From positions 1-64,000 of the IMG/VR virus record IMGVR_UViG_3300048687_000113: a DNA stretch of 64,000 bases, one strand, 5' to 3'. Source of the stretch: a virus. Made by a program: the position numbers and the translations under genes. This document shows, piece after piece, positions 7,876 through 15,562 of this stretch; within the stretch, counting starts at the first letter, position 1, and each line of letters starts with the position of its first letter. The notes below the pieces were generated by a model that worked only from the letters and a program-made list of their open reading frames with translations, was not told where the DNA came from and did no database searches.

Positions 7876-8123
7876 GCTACGCGAACCCGCGCTCCCTCAC
7901 CGGAGACCTCAACGAAGGCGTCACCGACGGCGCCTACAAGAAGGTCGTGACCGACCGGGGCGGCCAGGTCGAATCCACCACCTGGCACGCCCGCTCCGAC
8001 CTCAACGACTGCTGGTACGGCATCCACGAAGACCCGCTCAAGCACACCCCCGACGGCCGGCCCGTCACCACACCCAATTACGTGGGCACGCCGGCCCCCA
8101 CCGCGTTCGGCTACGGGATCTGA
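7872..8123 (+). CDS. Hypothetical late protein
   Basis: 83 residues from a GTG overlapping the preceding stop. Contains TGDLNEGVTDGAYKKVVTD and a globular DLNDCWYGIHEDPLKHTPDG. Ends one base before the next GTG. No motif recognised. Confidence 0.6.
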   Translation: MSYANPRSLTGDLNEGVTDGAYKKVVTDRGGQVESTTWHARSDLNDCWYGIHEDPLKHTPDGRPVTTPNYVGTPAPTAFGYGI

Positions 8124-8124
8124 T

Positions 8125-8532
8125 GTGAAGCGAGACTGCGGCGCTTACTACTACTACCCCCCGGCCCTGACGAAGAAGTTGCTGGGCGTCGGCCTCAGCG
8201 TCTTCACGGCTGCCGCCGCCCTGCAAAAGGCGCTGGGCTCGACACCGTTCTCGGTCGTGGACGCCCCGAACGACAGTGCCGCGTACAGCATCGCTCTCGC
8301 CTACACCACGCTCGGAGTCGTTCTCGGAGTCGCCTCCACCGTCTACTCCCTCAAGACGTCGAGCCTGCGCCTGATGGGATATCTCGCCGCATACCTTCTG
8401 GCTTTCGCTTCAGTTTCGCTTTTCAATTCGCCGGCCACACTGTGGATGCAGATAGCCAACGTGACGGCTTTTATCGGAGTTTCCCTGGCGGCATTCTCCG
8501 CATGGCTGAGGCATCTGCGGGAGCGGCAATGA
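8125..8532 (+). CDS. Four-helix membrane protein
   Basis: 135 residues with four likely transmembrane segments (about residues 18-35, 50-70, 82-98 and 106-126: LLGVGLSVFTAAAA, IALAYTTLGVVLGVAS, LMGYLAAYLLAFASVS, ANVTAFIGVSLAAFSAW) and a basic C-terminal tail WLRHLRERQ. A tyrosine run (YYYY) precedes the first helix. Location ahead of the endolysin suggests a lysis-related or infection membrane protein, but the four-helix form is not a specific holin signature. Confidence 0.65.
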   Translation: MKRDCGAYYYYPPALTKKLLGVGLSVFTAAAALQKALGSTPFSVVDAPNDSAAYSIALAYTTLGVVLGVASTVYSLKTSSLRLMGYLAAYLLAFASVSLFNSPATLWMQIANVTAFIGVSLAAFSAWLRHLRERQ

Positions 8533-8693
8533 CAATGAGCGACGTGGCGGCACAACTGCTGTCCATTCTGGTCAGCGCTTTTGGCCTCGTCATTTTCCGG
8601 CTGATCGCCAAGTACCTGCCCGAAGACCCCCCGCCGGTCCGCCGCGACACCGGCACGAACACAGCCGAGGAAGGCCCCCCTGATGGCGAATGA
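8529..8693 (+). CDS. Small single-span membrane protein
   Basis: 54 residues. One hydrophobic helix (LLSILVSAFGLVIFRLIAKY, residues 9-28), then an acidic/Pro tail. Starts by overlapping the previous stop and runs 11 bases into the tail-protein gene. The pair of adjacent small membrane proteins may cooperate in lysis or in DNA entry; unproven. Confidence 0.6.
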   Translation: MTMSDVAAQLLSILVSAFGLVIFRLIAKYLPEDPPPVRRDTGTNTAEEGPPDGE

Positions 8694-10488
8694 AAAGTGG
8701 AACCTGGAGACGAACTCGGCGCTGACCGCAGAGCCCGGCTCCCCGGTCGCACTCGTCGATGACCCGCGTACCGCCGAGGAGCGCGTCGCCGACCGGCCGG
8801 CCGACTACGGCGAGAGCATCGTTCCCCCGAAGCCCACCTGGTACAAGACGGCAGACGGCGAGGACACCGGCGCGGGCCGCGTCCAGCCCCGCGAGATCCA
8901 GGTCTACTGGCGCTCCAACATCGGCGAAATCAGTGCGCACGCGAAGATGCCGCCGCTCCCGCCGCTGCCCGACCAGGGCGGCTACAACCTCGGCTCGCGC
9001 GGCCTGGACCACATCTACATCGCCGGCCACCGCGTCACCGTCGTCGGCGAAGGCGATGTCATCGTGCCCGGCTCCGAGGGCGACGCCCTGATCACCGGCT
9101 ACTGGGACCGCACCAACGCCGTCCGCCCCCAGTGGGTGCGCATCACACCGGAGACCGAATACACGCTCACCGTCGCCGCGTACAACCACGACGACGTCTA
9201 CGGCCCCGAATCGGCCCCGCTGACCGTGACCACCCCGGCCGTCGGCTACGACCAGCAGCACACCACCCTGCCGCCCACAGCCCCCGACAACCTCCAGTTC
9301 GGCGCCCCGCTCCCGGTCATCACCTCGACGGCCGGCGGCCCCATCGTCCTCACCTGGGACAAGCAGCGAGACGTCACCCTGTACGAGGTCTACACGAACC
9401 CGACCCGCGAGACCGACGTGGCCATGGACCCCGACCGCATCGGGCTCGACGTGGGCGACGTGAAGGTGGGCGAGATCAACCAGCCCACCGGCACGAACCC
9501 GACCGTCACCTTCACTACCTCGAACTTCACCGTCCCCGAGCAGCGCCTGGCCCTCAAGGTCCGCTCCGTGCGCACCGACGCCAACGGCACGGCCTTCAGC
9601 CCCTTCTCCACGGTGCTGCGCAGCCAGCTTCCCCCGGCCACGGCCTCCCCCGGCAAGGCCGGCACGCCCACCCTCACGGAGTCCCCGGTCGTCGGCGGCC
9701 AGGTCAAGCTCACCCTCACCCCGCCGTCCATCGGCCCCGTCAACGGCGCCCCCAGCTATTACGCGGTCTACGACGGCAGCCGGCAGGTCGCCTCCGTCCA
9801 GGCCCCGCTCCCCGCCGCCCCGCACGTCACCCTCAACTACAAGGCCGGGCAGGCGTACAGCTTCACCGTCGTCGCAGCCAACTCGCTCGGCGTCGGCCCG
9901 GCCTCGACCGCGCTCACCGGCACCGTGCCCACGCCTGCCGCCCCCGCAGCGCCGACCGGCCTCGCCCTCAACGGCGCCGTCGCCACCACGAGCGTCCCGG
10001 TGAAGTGGAATGCGATCACGATGGACCCGCCGGTCACCCGGTACACGCTCTACCAGGGCACCACCAACAAGGGCACCGTCGACCACCCCAACACCAGCGG
10101 CACGGTCACCGGCTACACCGCCGGCCAGAACTTTTCGATCACCGTCACCGCCACCAACTCCGTCGGTGAATCCGCGAAGTCGACCGCGCTGACCGGCAAG
10201 ACGAACGCCGCCCCCGCCGCCCCCACGGCCGTCGCTGTCAACTCGGTGACCACCACCGGCATGAACGTCACGTGGACCACACCGGCCGGCGCCCAGCCCG
10301 CCGTGACCTCCTACAAGGTCTACGACGGCACCACCCTCAAGGCGACCATCCCGGCCGGCACCACCACCGCCGCGCTCACCGGCTACACGGCCTCCACCGC
10401 CTACTCCATCACCGTCGCCGCCGTGAACTCCGTCGGCGAGGGCCCCAAGTCGAGCCCGGCCGTGACCGGCACCACCCCCGCCGCCTAA
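8683..10488 (+). CDS. Fibronectin type III repeat tail-type protein
   Basis: 601 residues. The first ~150 residues are unique (tail-attachment-like region with WYKTADGEDTGAGRVQPREI). FnIII-like beta-sandwich modules follow; the last three are clear, at about 324-416, 417-507 and 508-601, each with the pattern PAAPTGL...V.W...YTLY.G...GYTAG..FSITVTA.NSVGES. The latter two are close repeats of one another. FnIII arrays are common on phage tail tips, decoration proteins and adhesins, where they bind cell-surface sugars. No catalytic domain is visible. Followed by AAGGAGG and the next gene. Confidence 0.8.
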   Translation: MANEKWNLETNSALTAEPGSPVALVDDPRTAEERVADRPADYGESIVPPKPTWYKTADGEDTGAGRVQPREIQVYWRSNIGEISAHAKMPPLPPLPDQGGYNLGSRGLDHIYIAGHRVTVVGEGDVIVPGSEGDALITGYWDRTNAVRPQWVRITPETEYTLTVAAYNHDDVYGPESAPLTVTTPAVGYDQQHTTLPPTAPDNLQFGAPLPVITSTAGGPIVLTWDKQRDVTLYEVYTNPTRETDVAMDPDRIGLDVGDVKVGEINQPTGTNPTVTFTTSNFTVPEQRLALKVRSVRTDANGTAFSPFSTVLRSQLPPATASPGKAGTPTLTESPVVGGQVKLTLTPPSIGPVNGAPSYYAVYDGSRQVASVQAPLPAAPHVTLNYKAGQAYSFTVVAANSLGVGPASTALTGTVPTPAAPAAPTGLALNGAVATTSVPVKWNAITMDPPVTRYTLYQGTTNKGTVDHPNTSGTVTGYTAGQNFSITVTATNSVGESAKSTALTGKTNAAPAAPTAVAVNSVTTTGMNVTWTTPAGAQPAVTSYKVYDGTTLKATIPAGTTTAALTGYTASTAYSITVAAVNSVGEGPKSSPAVTGTTPAA

Positions 10489-10502
10489 GGAGGTTCAAGA
10501 CA

Positions 10503-10808
10503 GTGCCCACCCCCACCCTCGGCCGCACCGTCCAATTCCGGGCCAGCGCCGACGACGCCGCACAGATCAACAAGCGCCGCAAGGACGCCGCCGAATCCCG
10601 CATCGCCAGCAAGGAGAACGGCGCCGTCGTCCACGTCGGCAACGAGGTCGCCGAAGGCCAGGTATTCCCGGCCGTCATGGTCCGCATATGGCAGGCCGGC
10701 TCCGTCAATCTCCAGGTCCACCTCGACGGCACCGACATCTTCTGGGCCACCAGCCGCTCCGAGGGCGACAACCCCGGACAGTGGACCTGGCCGGAGGTGG
10801 TGGGCTGA
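10503..10808 (+). CDS. Hypothetical protein between tail protein and endolysin
   Basis: 101 residues. The GTG has a textbook AAGGAGG site eight bases upstream. N-terminal basic helix (AAQINKRRKDAAESRIASKE), then beta-rich GAVVHVGNEVAEGQVFPAVM and a tryptophan-rich end. The stop overlaps the endolysin ATG. Possibly a tail-tip or decoration accessory protein by position; no family recognised. Confidence 0.65.
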   Translation: MPTPTLGRTVQFRASADDAAQINKRRKDAAESRIASKENGAVVHVGNEVAEGQVFPAVMVRIWQAGSVNLQVHLDGTDIFWATSRSEGDNPGQWTWPEVVG

Positions 10809-11605
10809 TGTCCGACCCGCTCAGCCCCGCCGCCTTCCTCGCCGCCCTGCGCGCCGAGGGCCTGACCGTCGTCGAGGTCGGCTCCTGGCGCACCCACAAC
10901 CGCAACCACATCGGACCGTGGGGCGGCGTCAACGGCGTACTGATCCACCACACCGTCACCTCCGGCACCTCCCGCACCGTGGAGATATGCCGCAACGGCT
11001 ACAGCGGACTCCCCGGCCCGCTGTGCCACGGCGTCATCGCCAAGGACGGCACGGTCTACCTCGTGGGCTACGGCCGCGCCAACCACGCCGGCGGCGGCGA
11101 CGGCCATGTCCTGGACCAGGTCATCGCCGAGAGCTACAAGACCACCCCGTCCAAGCCAACGAAGACCGACGCCACCGGCATCGACGGCAACCCCCACTTC
11201 TACGGCTTCGAGTGCGAGAACCTCGGCAACGGCAACGACCCCTGGCCCGCCAAACAGGTCGAGGCCATCGTCCGCGCGAGCGCCGCCGTCTGCCGCGCCC
11301 ACGACTGGGGCGCCAAGTCGACCATCGGCCACCTCGAATGGCAGCTCGGCAAGGTCGACCCCAAGGGCTTCACCATGACCAGCCTGCGCACCCGCATCGC
11401 CGAGCGACTCAAGCACGCCGCGTCCTGGTCCCCCGGCGGCACCGCCACCTACACGGTCAAGAAGGGCGACACCCTCTCCTCCATCGCCAAGGCCAAGCTC
11501 GGCGACGCCAAGCGCTACAAGGAGATCGTCACCCTCAACAAGGCCAAGCTGCCCGACCCCAACAAGCTCAGCATCGGCCTGGTGCTCAAGCTCCCCCGAA
11601 AGTAG
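10808..11605 (+). CDS. Endolysin: N-acetylmuramoyl-L-alanine amidase with LysM domain
   Basis: 265 residues. Residues ~20-195 form an Amidase_2/PGRP-like domain: VLIHHTVTSG (first zinc His), LCHGVIAKDGTVYLVGYG, NHAGGG (central His) and GHLEWQLGKVDP (third zinc ligand and catalytic region). Residues ~215-262 are a LysM peptidoglycan-binding repeat (TYTVKKGDTLSSIAKAKLG ... LSIGLVLKL). It cleaves the amide between muramic acid and the peptide to lyse the host. No signal peptide, so release would need the adjacent membrane proteins. Start ATG overlaps the previous stop. Confidence 0.92.
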   Translation: MSDPLSPAAFLAALRAEGLTVVEVGSWRTHNRNHIGPWGGVNGVLIHHTVTSGTSRTVEICRNGYSGLPGPLCHGVIAKDGTVYLVGYGRANHAGGGDGHVLDQVIAESYKTTPSKPTKTDATGIDGNPHFYGFECENLGNGNDPWPAKQVEAIVRASAAVCRAHDWGAKSTIGHLEWQLGKVDPKGFTMTSLRTRIAERLKHAASWSPGGTATYTVKKGDTLSSIAKAKLGDAKRYKEIVTLNKAKLPDPNKLSIGLVLKLPRK

Positions 11606-11641
11606 GCGCGTTGAAGCGCTGGAAGCGAAAGGAGGCACGGC

Positions 11642-11947
11642 ATGACCTTCTACGACTGGGTCGTCTCCGTATGGCGCATGCTCGTCCCCGTCATCGTCGG
11701 ATGGGTCGTCACGCTCCTCGTACAGATCAACGTGACCGTGGATGAACAGGCCCTCTCGAACGCGCTCGTGGCGGGATTCACCCTCGTCTACTACGGGATC
11801 TTCCGGACGCTGGAAGCCCGCGTAAGCCCCGCATTCGGCTGGTTCCTGGGCCTGGCCCGGCCGCCGTCCTACCCGACCAAGCCGGACACCGCCCCCAGGG
11901 CCACTCCGACCAGCACCACCTCCCCGTACGGAACGCCGCCCGTATAG
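11642..11947 (+). CDS. Holin-like membrane protein
   Basis: 101 residues. Two hydrophobic segments (WRMLVPVIVGWVVTLLVQI, residues 11-29, and LSNALVAGFTLVYYGIFRTL, residues 38-57) joined by a short acidic loop, then a Pro/Thr-rich cytoplasmic-type tail. GGAGG precedes the ATG. Size, two-span topology and position right after the endolysin match actinophage holins, which form the lethal membrane lesions. Sequence family not named. Confidence 0.7.
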   Translation: MTFYDWVVSVWRMLVPVIVGWVVTLLVQINVTVDEQALSNALVAGFTLVYYGIFRTLEARVSPAFGWFLGLARPPSYPTKPDTAPRATPTSTTSPYGTPPV

Positions 11948-12041
11948 CGGATACCAGCCTCAATTTCCGAGGCTCTACGGTGACAGGCGCCGGAACGCCG
12001 AAGGGATCGCCGGGGACCTGTCCCCGTTGAAAGGACACCTC

Positions 12042-12761
12042 GTGTCCCGCCCGAAAATCCCCAACGTTTCCTGGCGCCAACTCCGCATCGCCGTCGCACT
12101 CTTCCTCGCCGGCCTCCTCACAGCCGCCATCCTCGCCCCCAAGGCAGACGCCAAGGACCACCACCCCACACACGACAACAAGGCCGCCCTCACCCCCGCG
12201 ATGACGCCACTGCGCGACATCCTGCGAAGCGACCACCTCCACCTCGTCACCGCCCTGGGCCTCCAGTCACAGGCACAGGCCAAGGCCCACCGCCAGGCAG
12301 CCGCCGAAGCCGCAGCCAAGCACCGGGCCGCCAAGGCAAAGGCCGCAGCCCAGCACCGCGCCCAGGAACAGGCCGCCGCCAAGCGCCGCGCCGCCCAGGC
12401 AGCCGAGCACCAGCGCAGCGCCCCCACCCGCAGCTCCCGCACACGGCACCGGGCAGCCCCGCAGAGCGCCACCGTCTCCGGCGCTCGCGCCTACGCCCAG
12501 TCCCGCATGTCCCCCGCCCAGTTCCAGTGCCTGAGCAGCCTCGTCAGCCGGGAAAGCGGATGGAACCACCGGGCCAGCAACCCGAGTTCGGGCGCCTACG
12601 GACTCTTCCAGGCCCTCCCCGGATCGAAGATGTCATCGGCCGGCAGCGACTGGCAGTCGAACCCCCTCACACAAATGCGGTGGGGGCTTTCTTATATCCA
12701 GGACCGCTACGGAAACCCCTGCGCCGCCTGGAATTTCTGGCAGGAAAATGGATGGTATTAG
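12042..12761 (+). CDS. Secreted lytic transglycosylase
   Basis: 239 residues from GTG at 12042 (GAAAGGA upstream). A signal-anchor (IAVALFLAGLLTAAILAP) is followed by a long Ala/Lys/Gln-rich coiled-coil (~80-135), then a C-terminal SLT-type domain: LSSLVSRESGWNHRASNP (catalytic Glu in ESGW), GAYGLFQA and the AAWNFWQENGWY end. This arrangement is typical of Streptomyces cell-wall transglycosylases and of phage wall-degrading enzymes. It would cut glycan strands outside the membrane, assisting lysis or infection. Confidence 0.85.
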   Translation: MSRPKIPNVSWRQLRIAVALFLAGLLTAAILAPKADAKDHHPTHDNKAALTPAMTPLRDILRSDHLHLVTALGLQSQAQAKAHRQAAAEAAAKHRAAKAKAAAQHRAQEQAAAKRRAAQAAEHQRSAPTRSSRTRHRAAPQSATVSGARAYAQSRMSPAQFQCLSSLVSRESGWNHRASNPSSGAYGLFQALPGSKMSSAGSDWQSNPLTQMRWGLSYIQDRYGNPCAAWNFWQENGWY

Positions 12762-12770
12762 CGTCCAAGC

Positions 12771-13286
12771 ATGACGCAGATCCGCCTACTCCTCTGCAAG
12801 GACTGCCATTCCACCGAAGTGCTTCCGCACTACGAGGGTGACCCGCGCGGAGACACGGTCCTCGAATACGCCGTAGCCAAGCATCAGTATCCCAATGGGG
12901 AAAGGCATTTCGGCCGGCTCTATCCGGTCGACGGCGTGGACGAGGACCGCTGGCATTCCGACGCCGGCGCCCGCGACGAAATCCTGCGCCGCGTGTGGCA
13001 GGAAGAAGGCGCCACCGGAATGGAGCCCTGGGTCTACCAGGCCGTCGACACCCTCAAGGCCGACGCCATGCAGTGCTGGCGCTCCCGCCACCGGCCCGAG
13101 ACCTGCTCGGACTTCCACTCCGAAAAGAAGCTCCTCACCCCGCCCACAGCAGGCGACCGCAAGAGTGAGGGCCTGCCGAAGTGGGACAAGAACAACCCTG
13201 CCGGCCAGCGCTACCTCTGCGACTACTGCCCCATCCGCAGCGTCAACGAGCAGAAGGTACGCGCCAAGCTCGGCCTGTACGAATGA
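12771..13286 (+). CDS. Cysteine-rich hypothetical protein
   Basis: 171 residues. N-terminal CKDC (residues 9-12) and C-terminal CDYCPIRS (near 149) can make zinc sites. The middle is a WHSDAGARDEILRRVWQEEG helix followed by a His/Cys patch CWRSRHRPETCSDFHSEK. Ends overlapping the HNH nuclease ATG. Likely a DNA- or protein-binding zinc protein; no family recognised. Confidence 0.7.
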   Translation: MTQIRLLLCKDCHSTEVLPHYEGDPRGDTVLEYAVAKHQYPNGERHFGRLYPVDGVDEDRWHSDAGARDEILRRVWQEEGATGMEPWVYQAVDTLKADAMQCWRSRHRPETCSDFHSEKKLLTPPTAGDRKSEGLPKWDKNNPAGQRYLCDYCPIRSVNEQKVRAKLGLYE

Positions 13287-13768
13287 GCCCCGACCGCCGG
13301 CCCGCCCCGGGCGGCTGGGAGCGCCGCTTCTTCGACAAGGTCGACAAAGGCACGGAATTCGACGACTGCCACATATGGCTCGGCGCACGCGACGACTACG
13401 GCTACGGAAAATTCCGGCTCCCCAACGGGCGCGTCAAGGGCAGCCACATCATCGCCTGGGAAATGGCCAACGAACGGACCGTGCCCCCGGGTTGGCACGT
13501 CGACCACCTGTGCCGAATACGGGCCTGCTGCAACCCCGACCACCTGGAGCCGGTTCCGGCGAGCGAAAACGTGGAACGCGGCGAATCTTTCTCCGCCAAA
13601 AACGCACGCAAAACGCACTGCCCCAAGGGCCACGAATACACCGAAGAAAACATCCGCTGGCACTCCGGCCGCCGCGAATGCGTCACCTGTATCCGCGCCC
13701 GCGACAAAGAACGCCGCCGCTCCCGCCGGCTGGAAAAAGAAGACCTCTACTCACACGAACTCGACTAG
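13283..13768 (+). CDS. HNH endonuclease
   Basis: 161 residues. CHIWLGARDDYGYGKFR at the start and HIIAWEMANER lead into WHVDHLCRIRACCNPDHLEP, the HNH_3-type core (His-Asp-His and a CxxxxCCNPxHL turn). A second zinc ribbon follows (HCPKGHEYTEEN ... CVTC). A very basic tail (RDKERRRSRRLEKE) could contact DNA. Such genes in phages are either homing endonucleases or packaging/nicking accessories; neither can be distinguished here. Confidence 0.85.
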   Translation: MSPDRRPAPGGWERRFFDKVDKGTEFDDCHIWLGARDDYGYGKFRLPNGRVKGSHIIAWEMANERTVPPGWHVDHLCRIRACCNPDHLEPVPASENVERGESFSAKNARKTHCPKGHEYTEENIRWHSGRRECVTCIRARDKERRRSRRLEKEDLYSHELD

Positions 13769-13776
13769 GAGACCCC

Positions 13777-14061
13777 ATGCCCAACGAGTCCACGGCCGAC
13801 GGCCCTCTCCAGGTGCGCACCGCGTTCCTCGTCGTCCAGCATGAGAATGGCGAGTGGGAAGCCGTCGCCGACCTGGACAAGCCTGTCACGCCCGAACACC
13901 CCGCCTCGGTCATCGAGATGAAGTTCGGCGCTTCCGAGGTCGTCTCCGACATCGAGGCCAGCAAGTTGGCCGCGATCACCGCCCATCAGCTCATGGCGAT
14001 GACGGCGCAGATGCAGCAGGCCGCCCAGAACCAGAGCCTCGCCGACCGCCTCAAGATCTGA
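13777..14061 (+). CDS. Conserved-type small phage protein, function unknown
   Basis: 94 residues. Beta-rich start (VRTAFLVVQHENGEWEAVADL) and a helical C-terminus with repeated Met/Gln (HQLMAMTAQMQQAAQNQSL). GGAG precedes the ATG. Its last bases overlap the converging gene on the other strand. No named family. Confidence 0.65.
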   Translation: MPNESTADGPLQVRTAFLVVQHENGEWEAVADLDKPVTPEHPASVIEMKFGASEVVSDIEASKLAAITAHQLMAMTAQMQQAAQNQSLADRLKI

Positions 14062-14548
14062 CCGGCAACGGCCGGCCCACATCGACCAGCTCTTCTGCCG
14101 TGAGGCCCTCGGCCAGGACGGGGCGGAGCTGGTCGATGTCGTAGGTCATCCCCGGCCCGTACGACGGCGCACCGCGCCCCGGCCCCAGCGGGATACCCAG
14201 GTAGGCAACGCCCGGCGTAGGCCACGTCGGGTCGACCACCGTCCCGTCGGCCGTCACACACCAGGCGTGCTGAAGAGGCAGCAAGTCCCCGTCGCCGAAG
14301 TCGCACACCGCGTACCCCTCGACATACGTCAACTCCTCGCGGACAGACGCCATCGCGAACGCATTCGCATAGCACTGCCGCTCGGGCAGACGCCGGTAGC
14401 GCCTGGATAGCGGGGCAGGGGTGAACAGCCTCCCGTGCACCAGCAGCAGCTCGTCGAGCGACCGGTACACCCACGCATCGCGATGACCCGCCGGCACCCG
14501 GCCAACGCGCTCCCGCAGCTCTCGAATTAGCAGGCTTTCCGCCACCAC
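14051..14548 (-). CDS. Papain/transglutaminase-like cysteine-protease-fold protein
   Basis: 165 residues, the only leftward gene in the left third. GTG start at 14548 with GGAGGG upstream. RRLPERQCYANAFAMA carries a likely catalytic Cys; YVEGYAVCDFG, LLPLQHAWCVTADG (His) and VVDPTWP (Asp) complete a Cys-His-Asp order like that of papain-fold/transglutaminase-like proteins. It could be a protease, amidase or transferase; substrate unknown. Divergent from the gene at 14664 with about 115 bp of shared upstream DNA, and convergent with 13777-14061. Confidence 0.65.
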   Translation of the reverse strand: MVAESLLIRELRERVGRVPAGHRDAWVYRSLDELLLVHGRLFTPAPLSRRYRRLPERQCYANAFAMASVREELTYVEGYAVCDFGDGDLLPLQHAWCVTADGTVVDPTWPTPGVAYLGIPLGPGRGAPSYGPGMTYDIDQLRPVLAEGLTAEELVDVGRPLPVRS

Positions 14549-14663
14549 AGTTCCCTCCACTTCGAACGCACCATAACGGCCCGCCCGAGACGCCACCATT
14601 AACGGCTCAAAATGCCCCATTCGTACGCTTCTTGGATTCATCCGGGCGTATGGAGCTGATCGC
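14549..14663. promoter_or_regulatory. Divergent intergenic region
   Basis: The 115 bp between a leftward and a rightward gene must hold start signals for both. It is less GC-rich than its flanks, but no convincing -35/-10 pair stands out. Confidence 0.35.
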
Positions 14664-15128
14664 GTGCTAGCCGCCGTCATGGTCGTCGAGGGAGTCCTTC
14701 GCATCCCCGACAGCGAAGGCCACATCGACACCGGCTGGGGCCTCTACCAGTCCCTCGCCAGAAACTGCCGCCTCCACCTGCTCTCCCACACCTGGACCGA
14801 GCAGGACATCGCCCTCTGGCTCACCAAACGGCAGATCAGCGGCCACCAGTCCTACCTCCACGCCCCCGAGCCCGGACCCGCCGGCCGCCTCGACGCCCTC
14901 CACCGCGTCCGCGCCTGGCGCATCGGCGCCCTCGTCATCGAATCCGACCCCCAGTGCGCCCTCGCCGAACTGGACGCCGGCTGGAACACCGCCCTGATCA
15001 CCTCCGCCCACCAGGGCCCCCGACCGCCGGCCACCCAACCGCAGACGATCCGCCCCTGGGACGACCTCGCCCACGACATCGAGCGCCAGCACGAACTCCG
15101 CCTCACCCCGCACCCACCGGAGCACTGA
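14664..15128 (+). CDS. Degenerate HAD-like protein
   Basis: 154 residues from GTG. VVEGVLRIPDSEGHIDTGWG occupies the place of the DxDGTL nucleophile loop of HAD hydrolases, but the nucleophile Asp is replaced (VVEGVL). Later LHLLSHTWTEQDIALWL and ALVIESDPQCALAELDAGWNTALI resemble the HAD strand/Asp pair and the 'DP..A..A...G..t.LV' region. If the fold assignment is right, the catalytic Asp is lost and the protein is a binding module. Stop overlaps the next ATG. Confidence 0.5.
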   Translation: MLAAVMVVEGVLRIPDSEGHIDTGWGLYQSLARNCRLHLLSHTWTEQDIALWLTKRQISGHQSYLHAPEPGPAGRLDALHRVRAWRIGALVIESDPQCALAELDAGWNTALITSAHQGPRPPATQPQTIRPWDDLAHDIERQHELRLTPHPPEH

Positions 15129-15370
15129 TGATCGTCCCCGCCCACCTCGCGCCCCGCCGCTTCCGCCTCATCCGCACCGACGACGTTACCGGCGTCTCCG
15201 GGCCAGGCCACGTCGCCGACGGCGTCCAGTGGCCCGACGGCACCTGCGCCGTCCGCTGGCGCACCCAGATCGCCACCCACGCCCTCTACGACGCCCTCGA
15301 CCACGTCGAGCACATCCACGGCCACGACGGCGCAACCCACATCGAGTTCGTCGACCCGCGCCAGGACTGA
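15128..15370 (+). CDS. Small hypothetical protein
   Basis: 80 residues, starting in the previous stop codon. Beta-rich core: RRFRLIRTDDVTGVSGPGHV, VQWPDGTCAVRW and a His-rich HALYDALDHVEHIHGHDGA. The WPDGTCAVRW...H pattern recurs in short actinophage/Streptomyces proteins of unknown role. Confidence 0.65.
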   Translation: MIVPAHLAPRRFRLIRTDDVTGVSGPGHVADGVQWPDGTCAVRWRTQIATHALYDALDHVEHIHGHDGATHIEFVDPRQD

Positions 15371-15373
15371 CCC

Positions 15374-15562
15374 ATGGCCATGTCCCGCAAGCACTACCGC
15401 GCCCTGGCCCAAGTCCTGCGCCAGGCCCGCGAGTACTACCCCGACGACCAGACCTGCATCGACTTCGTCATGCGCGAACTGGCCGACGCCTGCGCCCGGG
15501 ACAACCGCTCGTTCCGCCGCCAGCAGTTCTACGACGCAGCCACCCCGGAGCCTTCGACATGA
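15374..15562 (+). CDS. Small helical hypothetical protein
   Basis: 62 residues, helical, with HYRALAQVLRQAREYYPDDQ and LADACARDNRSFRRQQFYDA. Stop TGA overlaps the ATG of the TGT/DpdA-like gene. The pattern 'YRALA..LR.a........F...l...L...N..F....F' is seen in short phage proteins without known function. Confidence 0.65.
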   Translation: MAMSRKHYRALAQVLRQAREYYPDDQTCIDFVMRELADACARDNRSFRRQQFYDAATPEPST

